Below, one piece after another: positions 1 through 10,450 of a DNA stretch of 45,180 nt (its first letter is position 1; each line of letters opens with the position of its first letter). The position numbers were made by a program, and so were the translations under genes. The notes under the pieces were generated by a model. It made no database searches. It was not told where the DNA came from and saw only the letters and a program-made list of their open reading frames with translations. The stretch covers positions 1-45,180 of the forward strand of contig JAPEVC010000271.1 of NCBI GenBank assembly GCA_027946555.1, in the 5' to 3' direction. Source of the DNA: Gnomoniopsis sp. IMI 355080 (lineage: Eukaryota; Ascomycota; Sordariomycetes; Diaporthales; Gnomoniaceae).

Positions 1-418
1 CGCCTAAATTCTGTGGTTACCTACGTGAGCCGGCGTCTCGCCGTGTACATAACTGCCATGATTGATCAGCGCGATCTCATCTTTGCGCCGCCAAAACCCG
101 TGAGACAAGATAATCAGTGCTGATTGTCAATTTGTGTACATAGGCACTTGTGAGGATATGCCGGGCTTCCACAGTCCACATCCCGCTTCTCGGAACTTTT
201 CAGGGTAAATTTGTCTGCTACCAGGCCCATATACGGATAGCCCTTCGCCCAAATATGCAAAATGGTCTCCAAACGAACAGACATCCATAGCGGAAGGACC
301 CAACCAGGTAAAGCGAAAAATGACTGAAAACACAGCCGGACTAGCACCAAAGGAAGATATGTTGCCATGATTGTCATCGCCAGACAATCCCTCCCTTGTT
401 CAATCGCAAAACCCCCTT
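1..418. other. Intergenic, downstream of tyrosinase
   Basis: This stretch holds the 3' flank of the minus-strand tyrosinase gene and the left edge of the window. The reading frames here have no recognisable family, no splice signals linking them to a gene and no RNA-gene structure that I can see. Confidence 0.5.
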
Positions 419-1637
419 CTACTCGATGTATTCCGCGCAAATCAGGTCACCACCCAGATCCATCACATCGGCAATCGTCACATTCGGCAGAATGTCTACC
501 ATCCACAGCGTGTGGTTTAGCGTTGTGATGTTGTACGGGTGATCGTTGGCGTAAGGGAGGAGTGTATCTGGGAACTTGAATTCGTTCGAGAGCAAAAAGC
601 TCAGAATTGGGACATTCTCAACCTGGCCAATGTCGTATGTGCGATTTTCCGGGCTGGCCTGCTGCCAATTCCACCAGAGACGGTCCAGATTGGTATGGTG
701 GAGGAAGAACAATGGATCCGCCGGGCTCGCGCTCTGTGGCAAGAACCATTAGCAAAAACATCCGGATCGTTGCGTTTTGAGTTGGTAAAGATGGATGACG
801 TACCACATCCAGCATCACACCTCCCACGCCAGCGTGTCCAGCTGTATGGGGATGGGACCGGAAACATTCATCCGCTGCCGTGAAGTTTTCCGTGGCCATA
901 CACGCATCAACATAAGTGGAGTTGGCGCCTTGGAAGCCAGTATCGCTGAAATTTCGGGAGAGACAATAGTCGTACTGCTCAATGACACCCCATTCTTCGT
1001 GCAGATGAAGAGTGAGATTGACAAAAGGACCGTCCGTGACGCAGTCCCCACCCTCGCCTCCAAAGCCAGTGTCTGGATCAAAGACGACGGAATCCGATAC
1101 GTTGACGCTGTTGTCTGCGTCCATCATCTCGTCCCAGTAGGGCTGATACCCCGTGTAATTACACTCGTTCCGCAGAATGTATTCATGGGTATACATGAAA
1201 TAACGATGCCATGGGAGGAAGGCACCCTGGGAAATGTGTTCTTAGCTTGAGCGTCTCTTGTACTTCAATTTGGAATCTGCAATCACTTACCACACGGTGC
1301 ATGAAGTTGGACTGAACCAGGTGAGCGTAGGTCAGCTCATCCCAACGGTTCTGCGCAACCTCGATGCCAGACTTTGCGGGAGAGCTCATCACGCAAAGCT
1401 CGGCATCGATATACTCTTTTTTCTCAGCATCTGTGAGGTTGTGCCTGGCAGAAGTAAGAAGAGGTTCATGACCATCCCAATATCCATACAAAATCGGAGG
1501 ACGTACCAAGCTTTGCGCTGAGCCTTAGTTGTGCAAGTGCTGTTGGAATCTGCTCGACGACTAGAGGGAGTGGGAGACGTTATGCAGAGCTGTAGAGATG
1601 CAATGAGCGCAACAAAAATGAAGGTGAGCCTGGCCAT
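419..1637 (-). CDS. Secreted tyrosinase (type-3 copper oxidase), 4 exons
   Basis: This is a binuclear copper enzyme of the tyrosinase central-domain family, which oxidises phenols to o-quinones. I resolved four exons: 1507-1637, 1291-1444, 804-1226 and 419-733. They give 340 residues. The introns are GT-AG, and removing them joins the canonical blocks RKAWHNL, VGAFLPWHRYF and MLDVSASPADPLFFLHHTN. Residues 1-20 form a signal peptide (MARLTFIFVALIASLQLCIT), so the product should be secreted. CuA ligands are probably H85, H93 and H102; CuB ligands are H222, H226 and H248, with the expected 4- and 22-residue spacings. Several N-x-S/T sites suggest glycosylation. The protein stops soon after the CuB domain, so it lacks the long C-terminal shielding domain of classical fungal melanin tyrosinases and resembles short secreted forms. 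The family is certain; the substrate is unknown. Confidence 0.93.
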
Positions 1638-2702
1638 GGTGAACGGTTCAGGTCCAAAAAAGAAAGTCTAGAAGGGCGGGGGGCCTATGTCTTGGACAAC
1701 GGAATAGCAGGAGGCTCTGGTAAGGCCAGCGATGGTGCAAGATGTAATGAGAGACTAAAAGAAAAACCACACAAATGAGTGACAGTTGTCGAAAGCTGAT
1801 GAACAGAAGACTCGTTGAACGTGGCCGAGTCGTCCCTTTTATCTTGGAGGCGTCAAGCACTTCGCCGAGTGCTCTTGTAATCCACGGACATATCTCAGTG
1901 CTGATAATGTAGAAACGGACATCTATAGGACCCAAGCACTATCAATTTTGGGTTTTGGGCCCTTGTTTGAGCAGCAAAAATTATCTGCAGCTTGTACCTG
2001 CCTTCACGTAGCCCCTTTGTTACCTACACTATAGCTGTCTTGTGCGGGCTTTCTATTGGCCAATGTAAAGCCTGGCACTTCCGCATTAGGAAATTTTCCT
2101 ATGTAATTGGAGTCCTTGAAGATGAATACTATGCATGTAGTTGAGTGGATCTGATATAGGCGGACGACCCTACTGCAACATAGACTCTAGTCATTCTCTC
2201 AACTAAATCTTGCGTATCCGCAGTACCGTCACAGTTTTGCTACAGTGCTACAGCCGACACGTAATTGGAAAGGCAACCTCTGCCGCGCTATTGATTGTCA
2301 TTATCGCACAGACTTTTTTGCTTGCGTAACGTAACGCACTTCATGGCTTTTGAGTCTCATTTCCCTTCACGGTCTTTGCTCCTTCGTATCGCATGCCAAG
2401 CATGGAATCTAGATAGATCTCCGGCGTTCGGAAACAGGATTTCGTCCCTGCTGCTGCAGATTCAAACCTATTAATACCCACAATCTTGTGCCTGTAGATC
2501 CCCCACATTGTCGCGTCGGGCCGCGCTGTAGAACGCGTAAACCGGTGTAAAACCAGGTATTTCATATAGTTACACAATCCCACATTCCGGGGAAGACAGG
2601 GGTGCCATGGGCCACGTGCTAAGCTCTCCTGAGACCTGGTCAGGACGACGGGTAATAAAGGGTTTTATGTTTTTCTATGCATATGCAATTATTCACCAGA
2701 GG

Positions 2703-2712
2703 TACCTAGGTA
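2703..2712. repeat. TACCTAGGTA palindrome, copy 1
   Basis: A perfect 10-bp palindrome in intergenic DNA, one of six exact copies that I found in this window, all of them outside coding sequence. A partial copy (ATCTAGGTAC) lies about 60 bp downstream. Confidence 0.75.
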
Positions 2713-3678
2713 TGGAGAAGACTGCATGTACGCTGGTGTTCGGCACGGACACAATACCTTACGTATCTAGGTACACATATTGCTGTGATCGAAGGTCTTC
2801 ATACATAGCGATCTCAGCAAAGTACAAGCCAATCACTTCAGGTTTGTCAAATATTGATCAAAAACGATTTGCTAAATTTCGTATGCTAGTGCTCCCAGGT
2901 ATGCGACTTTCTGTCAAGTACTTGATGGTACTGTACCTGAATCTTATGCCCATTATGCTTGCTTAAGGTCTAAGATGGTGTGGAGCTCTTGAAACCTCCA
3001 GCAAAGGAACTCCGCGCTGTCTTTCAGCCAATGAGGACTCCCCGAGTGAAATGATTCTCTTAGACGGAACCATCCGTCACCCGGCGGTCCGTGGGTCGAG
3101 AGATACCGATGAAGTGGATCTATCATCCGAAGGCTACTACCGCTCTTGTCCCCCAGTCAAGGTTAGCCCCGCGGTTCTAAGCAGCCAAAAGCTCCAGAGA
3201 GTCGAGACTAAACATGGAGGAAGGGAGACGATGCCCAAAAGTAGCACTCTCCTTCCACACGAGTCATTGAACTCCCAACAGGCAGTCAAGTGCAAGCTAC
3301 CTGGTATCATCCCATTGACTAGGTAATCACTCCCAACAAATTGCAGACTGAGTCCCACATAGCCACACGTAAGACCAAAACAAACGTAAGCAATCCTACC
3401 GTATTCATTTCAATATCATATTCGTATGATCCCATGTATAGTAATTACGACTCCTACTGAAGAGTACCATGCTGCCTTCTCAGGTGGACCCACTGGTTAT
3501 GCAGGTATATTGTACTCCTATCCACGTCCTTTACCATTGTGCTGCGTAACTGTTCTCGGTATTTGTTCTCGAGACATCTTGACTTCGTATTTCACTTGTA
3601 CCTTGATGACCTGTGCTCAAATTTCTTGACTGACAACTTATTCAAATTTGCTTGCAAGCTCATTCGTCATCGTATACA

Positions 3679-3688
3679 TACCTAGGTA
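3679..3688. repeat. TACCTAGGTA palindrome, copy 2
   Basis: Exact intergenic copy of the decamer, about 1 kb from copy 1, just before the hydrophilic 3704-3931 frame. Confidence 0.75.
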
Positions 3689-4582
3689 CGCTGAGTATCT
3701 GTCATGATAACTTGGAAAGGCCTGATAGGGATCCTCGATCTTGTCGAACTCGAGTCAGACCTTCCAAGAGCCATAGTGAAGCGAAACAATTGGCTCAATT
3801 GCCCAAAAGAATCCTTTGAAGATTTAGGAGAAGAGATTGACGAGGATTTACTTACAGACATCCCACAACAAAATCTCAAGACAATTACAATCAGATATAG
3901 CACAAGTGAAATACCAAACGCCTCCGTATAGCTATATACGCAGAACTTCGCTCGGGGTTCTTTCTCAAGATCCTATGCACAACTCGTCCAGGTGGACACC
4001 TGATTGGTGAGGATGATAATGATGTGCTTGACAGATATATTAGATGCCACTTTCGTTGCACAACCAAACTTTCGCCATGTTTGCGCAGATCCCCAGTCCA
4101 AGAGTGTGTCCCAAGCATCCACTTAGATAGTTCATTGACCTTGCCTCACAAACTTTGCCTTGGCCTACCTTGGACTTGCTTCTCATCTGTACCTAGATAG
4201 GACTTTCCAGAGGCTGTTGCATAGTGACCAAGGAATACTTCTGAGCTGTGTCGGTAATAGTTCATTCAGGAAAGACTATTCTAGAGAGAACGAGGGTTTC
4301 ATGTCACCCACCTGGGCAAATTTAGAATAGAGTTAAGATAATTGATGTGAAGGATCGAGTTAAGAATGCCATTGCGCCACAATCTGTACTCTAGATCGAT
4401 TTAGAACACATAGCAGACACTTTGCGTTTGAGAGTATTAGTAAAGGGATGGTATATTTGAAAAAGCTGGCATGTCTCTTAGTGCGATGTAGCTCCTTGTG
4501 AATTCCGGAGTGATACTGGTTGAAATAAGCGGAATATCGCCTTTTCCAAAGTGTTCCACATATATGGCCGCTAGATTCATCA

Positions 4583-4594
4583 TTACCTAGGTAA
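4583..4594. repeat. TACCTAGGTA palindrome, copy 3
   Basis: Exact decamer extended to a 12-bp perfect palindrome (TTACCTAGGTAA) in intergenic DNA. Confidence 0.75.
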
Positions 4595-5821
4595 CTCTCC
4601 CATATTGTTTTGACTTCAGGTTGACACGATGTAGTGTAGTGAACCTTCTCCAGGCCCATGAAGAGCCCCTGACCTGAACTCGATGCGACCCACACTGCCC
4701 GTGATGCAGGAGGGCTCCGCCACACTACACGCACACCTCATCAGGATAACTAGGGAAACAGGAAGAGTGGCCGCCATGATCCATGACCCCGAATAATAGG
4801 TGAACGGGCACATAAAAAGTGCTGGCGGGCGTGTGTTGTAAACCTTGGAATATAGGAAGAAATTCTCACCAACCTTGGAAACAGCCCAAGAGCCGAAGAA
4901 GATGACCATCACGGCCACGAGCAAGGATCGACGCCAAAGATGCTTGTTCTACCCGAGGGGATGATTGAAACGGCAACTTTTTCAAATTACAGAGTGCGGC
5001 AGACGAGCATTGTAAGGAAGGAAGACCCAAAACAAGAGGCGGACTGGTGTACGGAAAACGGATGGAAGCAATAGTCGGATTTCCCAAGAAAGGCTTGAGT
5101 CATGAGGCCATGCTAGAGATGTGATAACCATTTGAAAAATTCAATAAGCGAGGCTCACGCGCAAGAGTGATATAGATCCCATTGCAGCTGTTTTACAGAC
5201 CGGGACGAAGGATGCGCGGATTGCCATCAGGACAGCACTGAATCACTTTAGTGTTGACCAAGAAGAGGAACAACCACTGTTTTTAACTATGAATTTTGTG
5301 TGAATGGGTTCCGTAGTACCACATCATCGTAGCTCTTCCAGCATCTCTACGGCTGACAACTCTCTCAGCATCGAGTGGAATACAGCACTTGGGCAATCAT
5401 TTCGCCATTGATGCCCTAGATATGGCCTCGTACCTCCTAATGTTACTTTTAGATAGTCAAAGAAGTCAAACTGGCCCCTATATGCTTCATATGAGGTGGA
5501 GCGATGGACGATGAGACAGGAGAACATACAACTATCACTGTACCATTGCGACCTTGGCAGAGTGACCCAGCTGTATATTGCAGCAGCCGTAACGATATCT
5601 TGAGAAGGTTCCAGACGAGATTTGAGTGTTGGTAAGTACCTATGTGATTTCTTTGTGGGTTGATAAATTTATTACGGAAAATATCCCGTCAGAGTCCGTC
5701 GAAGAATCCCATTCAAGAGAAGGCTGGATCGTGTCGTCCTTCCAAAGCATCTTTCGCTGTGTACTATGCCTACATAGGTATCTAGATATAGATAAACCTC
5801 AGCATGGTGTTACGCTGTAAA

Positions 5822-6139
5822 TCAAATAAACACCTTGATTCGCGCCGATACCTCCGGACCCATCTCGGTAAAGACGAAAAGAAAGAAAGTCCATAAAACA
5901 GGAATGATCCCCTTGAACTCCAACAACGCATACACAGTCTGAATGCGAAAGGGTCGGCAGTGGCTGATTGACCCAGCAGTCCTGGACCCTGGTATCGAGG
6001 GTATTGATAGTCTAGATGCTTGAGACCCACAAAATGTGCCGAACCGGAAAGAAAAGAGATGTTGACGAGAAAAAAGCGTGAAGGCGTAGATGGCGTTGAA
6101 GTTTTCCTGTAGGGTTACCTTCGCAGCGCTTGGGGCCAT
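5822..6139 (-). CDS. Possible small single-pass membrane protein
   Basis: This is a weak candidate. The frame starts with ATG at 6139 and ends with a hydrophobic helix (IIPVLWTFFLFVFTEM) followed by a short basic tail and a stop at 5822. A possible intron from GTAACC after codon 7 to the CAG before TVYALLEF would leave a 45-residue tail-anchored-like protein. Unspliced, it is 105 residues. I do not recognise a family. The region could instead be 3' flank of the gene at 6259-7419. Confidence 0.25.
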   Translation of the reverse strand: MAPSAAKVTLQENFNAIYAFTLFSRQHLFSFRFGTFCGSQASRLSIPSIPGSRTAGSISHCRPFRIQTVYALLEFKGIIPVLWTFFLFVFTEMGPEVSARIKVFI

Positions 6140-6258
6140 CTGACATTGAGCGCACGCGAATTGGTTGACGGGGAAAAGGAGACCAGATAAGACTTCGATG
6201 GTCGTCGAGAACTTCGCAAATATGTGTATGCCCAGTCTGAGATTCTGCGCTGGTGATC

Positions 6259-7419
6259 TTACAGTTCATCTCCGTACATGTCGTCCTCATAGAAGCCTGG
6301 AAGATCCAATCCCTCCTCGTCATGGTCATCAAGAGACGACAGATTGTTGTTACTGGGCTGGGGTTCCTCCACATCATCGCAGAAATCATAGTTGTCCTCA
6401 ATATCGGACTCGGACTCTGCATCGGTTAAACCCAGCATCGGCAATGCTCGCCCAGCCAACTTCATGCGCGAACTTCGCAAAGCTCTGGCGACCGACAGTC
6501 GCACGATATCTCGTGGCGAATGTCGTACAGCCTTGAGCACTGGACACTTCCGAGACACATAGTGCTTGACGCCGCCAAGAGAGCCTTTGCAAGTGTCCAC
6601 GACGAGTCTTCCAAGGCTGTTGGCAGCCGAGCCAGTGGCTGTTCTCGTGGTTTGCATGGCCGACCTGCGCAGCCTCTGGGACGTTTGACTGGTCCACATG
6701 ACCTCGTACATTTTCCTGCCGCACAAATACACCATCTTGGCGCTCGACTCGGCCAAGACCAGAGATGTGTATTTGAGATCCTGGTTAGTCGAGATCCCGG
6801 GCTCATTGCCGTTGGAGGCTGTCTTGTTCTGATTGACTGTGACTTCCTCGTAATCATGTTCATCGTCTACATCCTCCCATTCACAGGAAGAAGTCTGGTT
6901 GACGTGGGGCTCGAAGTCGTCGACCACAGCAAACTCTGGCTGCTGAGTAAAGGTTGGCATATCGGCGAGGCCCGCATACTGGTCACGACGACGCAAAGGC
7001 GGACTCCCGGCTTGCTCTACAGGTCGCCCATGTTGATAGGTCTCAACAAAGGACGACCTATGAGTGTGGCGACGAGAAGGTTGATGGGCAAAAGATGACT
7101 TGATATGGGAAGACGAAGTTGGTCGACTTAAGGTAGGCGGTGAGGAATAGTCGGCATTCTGCCCATGCTGTGCCGAAGGAAAGTGGGCCACGGGCTTGGC
7201 TGCCGGCGGGCCGGTGTGGGTCACCGGGGCTCGGTGGGAGGGCTGCAGCATGGCCGTGTCATCGTAGTATGGAGCCAACTGCTCCATGTCGTCTTCTTGA
7301 TCCAGCAGGTGCGAATGTCTGTCCATAATTTCGTCGACGAGGTCTTCGGAATCCAAGTTAAGGAAGTCCACTTCTTGGCCTAACTCTGCCACGAATGGGC
7401 GGACTGGCGCAAAGCTCAT
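6259..7419 (-). CDS. Hypothetical protein, 386 aa
   Basis: An intronless frame of 387 codons starting at MSFAPVRPF. I do not recognise it. The first 60 residues are acidic and leucine-rich, with runs such as DLVDEIMDR. Residues of about 70-160 are rich in Ser, Pro, Thr and His and look disordered. Residues of about 215-320 are the most structured part, basic and helix-prone, with YLCGRKMYEVMW and several Arg-rich segments. The C-terminus is strongly acidic (DAESESDIEDNYDF, YEDDMYGDEL). It has no signal peptide or clear membrane helix. The charge layout would suit a nuclear or scaffold protein, but that is only a guess. The length and uniform frame support a real gene. Confidence 0.72.
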   Translation of the reverse strand: MSFAPVRPFVAELGQEVDFLNLDSEDLVDEIMDRHSHLLDQEDDMEQLAPYYDDTAMLQPSHRAPVTHTGPPAAKPVAHFPSAQHGQNADYSSPPTLSRPTSSSHIKSSFAHQPSRRHTHRSSFVETYQHGRPVEQAGSPPLRRRDQYAGLADMPTFTQQPEFAVVDDFEPHVNQTSSCEWEDVDDEHDYEEVTVNQNKTASNGNEPGISTNQDLKYTSLVLAESSAKMVYLCGRKMYEVMWTSQTSQRLRRSAMQTTRTATGSAANSLGRLVVDTCKGSLGGVKHYVSRKCPVLKAVRHSPRDIVRLSVARALRSSRMKLAGRALPMLGLTDAESESDIEDNYDFCDDVEEPQPSNNNLSSLDDHDEEGLDLPGFYEDDMYGDEL

Positions 7420-8623
7420 AGGAGCTCGAATATATCTGCCGCTTTGGGATTGAAGCAGTGAGCGAGTCAGCGGTGGCGATGTCGGGAAGGATGTGGTGGG
7501 CGTGTAGCAACGACCTCTGGGGAAGAAAGTGAGAGACTCTTGGTCAGTTCAACGTTCGGAAGCAGTCAAAGCAGACGGGTAGTAGGTAAGCGATGGATTG
7601 CAGAGTTACGACTCTAGCGATGGTGCCAGGGCTACCTGCTTGAGTGATCGCAGGTCGTGCTGCGAGAGGCAGGCCAGAGTGACTGGCTGTGATGGATAAT
7701 TTGAACGATTCAAGCCACTTGAATGGCAATCAAGACTCAATAACCCTCGCACAATCACAATCCCTTTCGTCTCCTAGCAGAGCAGAAATATACATGCAAC
7801 GACGATGGTAGCGAGAGCCACAGGAGAAGAGGGAAGGCAAGAGAAGAATGCTTGGGGAGCCAGCCGGTCCATTATGGGTAAAGGCTGGAACAGGCATGCA
7901 AGTCAGTGCAGAGAGGCGTGGTCCTAGTTAGTGTGAAGCAGCACCGTGCTAAGGCTGTCATGGGAGCCCCTAGATCAGGCTGCAGGCATCAAAACCTACC
8001 ACACCTACTTTGTCTTACACTGGCTGCAGACAGCCAGACAGCCTGGAGACATGCTCCACTTGAATGCATACGGTCCTCCAAAGACATCTCAACTTTTTGT
8101 TTCGACATAATAGAATACGCCTGTATCGTTGAAAGTATTCTTGCTGGGGGCTAGTGTCTATGATAACAGGGTCTCAGCACCACAAAGCCTTGGAGTCCAC
8201 TTGCAAAGCGTCTGCTCACTAGCACCTGTCAAAGCATCATAGCTGAATAATGAGCTTCTTTTGCGTGTGATTATCTATCTTATCTCAAGCCTCTCACTCT
8301 TACAGCGTGCATTATTAAGAAATTAAGACAAGTCCCTCAACTAGGTAAATATTATCTCATCCAACCCCAACCGTGCCCATAATGCCTTTCCTGGATGCTA
8401 CCTACCTAGGTAGGTACACAGAGACGCACACCTTGAGAAAATGTCAACAATACCGGAAAGGAGGTAAAGAAATCTTACGGTTCATAAGGTTCTTATTGGT
8501 TTGGTATTCGCAGATGCCAAGGCCCAGTCTCACAAGGTGGGATTCTTTAGCAAGCCGGTAGCAAAAGACGTGGTTTTTAACAGTATCATTGGCAGTATAT
8601 CTTCAGTATCCATCCCATAGCGT
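7420..8623. other. Intergenic, 1.2 kb
   Basis: This is upstream of the 6259-7419 gene and downstream of the complex I gene. No coding frame here is convincing. It contains the longest copy of the palindrome repeat, at 8399-8416. Confidence 0.5.
8399..8416. repeat. Extended 18-bp palindrome TACCTACCTAGGTAGGTA
   Basis: A perfect 18-bp palindrome with TACCTAGGTA at its core and one further TACC/GGTA unit on each side. It is the longest version of the repeat in the window and lies about 200 bp past the stop codon of the complex I gene. Confidence 0.8.
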
Positions 8624-9584
8624 CTATTTCTTAGGCTCCTCCTTCTTCTCCTCCGGCTTAGGCGTAGGCAACTTGAAGCTCTCTGGCTTGCGGTCGATGC
8701 CGGGACCAATTTGCTCCCATGCGCTCGAGCCGCCCTCAAAGTTCCGGAACGCTTGAGTCAGCTCCAGCGGCTCCGTTACAATTCTCTTCTTCTCCTCGTC
8801 GTACCGAATCTCGGTGTATCCCGTCAGCGGGAAATCCTTGCGCAGCGGGTGACCCTCGAAACCATAGTCGGTCATGATGCGGCGCAGGTCCGGGTGGCCC
8901 ACAAAGAAAACTCCCATCAAGTCGTACACCTCGCGCTCATACCAGTTGGCACCCTCGTACAAGCTCGTTATGGAGGGGACAGGCGAGGCCTCGTCGGCAT
9001 AGGTCTTGACGCGAATGCGCGAGTTGTGGCGCACGGAAAGGAGGTTGTAGACTACCTCAAATCTTTGGTCCCGGGTGGGGAAATCGCAGGCTGTGATGTC
9101 GCTCACCTGAGTGAACTCGGCGGCGGTATTGTCTATTGATGTCAGCAATGAGTGCGCACCACTGCGAGCTGGAAGCAGAAGCTCGGGGCAATGTGGGTGG
9201 CCTACACTTCAGAAAAGAGAAGACAGGAATGACGCCCGACGGGCAGATGTAGATGGTCAACTCGTCCTTCCATACCGAGAACTGTTGGACGTACTTGGGC
9301 AAGCACCCCATCAGCCAAGAGCCGTATCTGTGCAGGTTATCGGCCTTGGACTGGTACTTGTCGGCAGGGTTGACGATGGGCGCCTCCAGGGTACCAACAG
9401 TGGCACGTTCCGCTGTGCGCATATTCTTGACATCGGCAGGGAGACGGACGGAATAGGTGGCAGCGCGAGCGGTGGCAGAGAAACATCGCACCGCAGCGCC
9501 CTCACTCCGGCAAGCTTGGACGGAGGTCCTTGCAGGTCGGAGAGCCTGAGCCATGGCCCGGCTCCGGCAAATGTTACTGGCCAT
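8624..9584 (-). CDS. NDUFS3: NADH:ubiquinone oxidoreductase 30-kDa subunit (NDUFS3)
   Basis: A core subunit of the hydrophilic arm of mitochondrial complex I, homologous to bacterial NuoC and the Neurospora 30.4-kDa subunit. It has two exons, 9206-9584 and 8624-9132, with a 73-nt intron whose removal gives SFLKYNTAAEFTQVSDIT, as expected for the family. The product is 295 residues. The first 40 or so are rich in Arg, Ala and Ser and lack acidic residues, consistent with a mitochondrial presequence. The signature stretch YEREVYDLMGVFF followed by HPDLRRIMTDYGF and HPLRKDFPLTG is intact. The Lys/Glu/Pro-rich C-terminal tail is typical of the family. It is divergently arranged with NOT4. Confidence 0.96.
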
Positions 9585-10450
9585 GTTGACGGATATTGAA
9601 GACGCCGGAAGGTCAATTGGTGGTGAATGACCTTCCTAGCGGATTTGGTTGTGGGCCGTCGCTTTGGCGCCTTTGGGGCAGAGGAATTAAGACCGCAGGA
9701 AGCACTGAGACGGGAGTGGTGATGTCGACGGTCGGAAGCTTTGGAATCAAACGCTGATCACTGAGTCGTCCTTGCATTTGCCGTCAACCAATCACGTGAT
9801 GCAGACGGAGTCGCAGACAGGCCAGCAACTCTCAATGGGAAGAAGGCTGTGATATGGCACTCCCGATTCTGCTGCAGCGCTGAGTACCGGTAGCCGTGAA
9901 CCGCGGACGATGGTGAGCTTTCCAAGGTGCAAAGTTGTCCTGCACGCTAATCATTAACTCGAGACCCTCTGTTGGTCAATGCTGGCTGTTTGCCGATTGA
10001 TTACATAAGATTATCAGCGCCACGGGTGACTGGTTGGTACCATTTTATGTGGGGTCCATCCAGCCTCTAGCTGCTTCCTGCCGTGCCCAAAGCGTGAAGG
10101 CTTTGATCTCAACTCTCGCCGACATCCATCTTCAACTTTCCCAGCTGTCAACTGCAGTTTGCAATCACTTCTTTAATACCATCGCCCATCCACCACCACC
10201 TCCCACTGCTTGGTTGCAACAAATACAGCGAGTGGTCCATATTCTTGGCAATCAATCATTGATGCCGTCTTCTTACTAGATACTGCATTGTTTGTTGTTT
10301 TGGATGGTAACGTCCCTAATTTCAAAACATCACTACCTGTCGCCATCGGGCAGCATCTGAACTCTACCCACCACGCATCCTCCACGCGACGCGCCCTATA
10401 TCTGTCCAGCAAAGGGAAATACCCTCCCACACCCAGCGATCATCATCATC
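9585..10450. promoter_or_regulatory. Divergent promoter of NDUFS3 and NOT4
   Basis: The 866 bp separating two divergent start codons must contain both promoters. The clear motif is a CCAAT box at 9788-9792 overlapping a perfect 10-bp E-box palindrome, ATCACGTGAT, at 9791-9800. CCAAT is the known site of the fungal HAP complex, and TCACGTGA is the core bound by Cbf1/CpcR-type bHLH factors. Binding here is inferred. Confidence 0.55.

Larger units (their letters stand above)
1638..5821. other. Gene-poor intergenic block
   Basis: About 4.2 kb without a gene I can support. Frames of 60-120 codons occur on both strands, but none shows a family motif, consistent codon bias or a coherent exon chain. 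The most protein-like is 3704-3931 (+), a 75-codon hydrophilic frame of unknown origin that could be a gene relic. Three copies of the TACCTAGGTA palindrome fall here. The promoter of the minus-strand tyrosinase gene must lie just above 1637. Confidence 0.5.

Noticed and set aside
114..440. 108-codon minus-strand frame at the left edge
   Set aside because: It overlaps the tyrosinase end, has no family motif and probably lies in its 3' UTR.
1648..1935. 95-codon minus-strand frame upstream of tyrosinase
   Set aside because: It is adjacent to the tyrosinase start and most likely 5' UTR or promoter; no motif is present.
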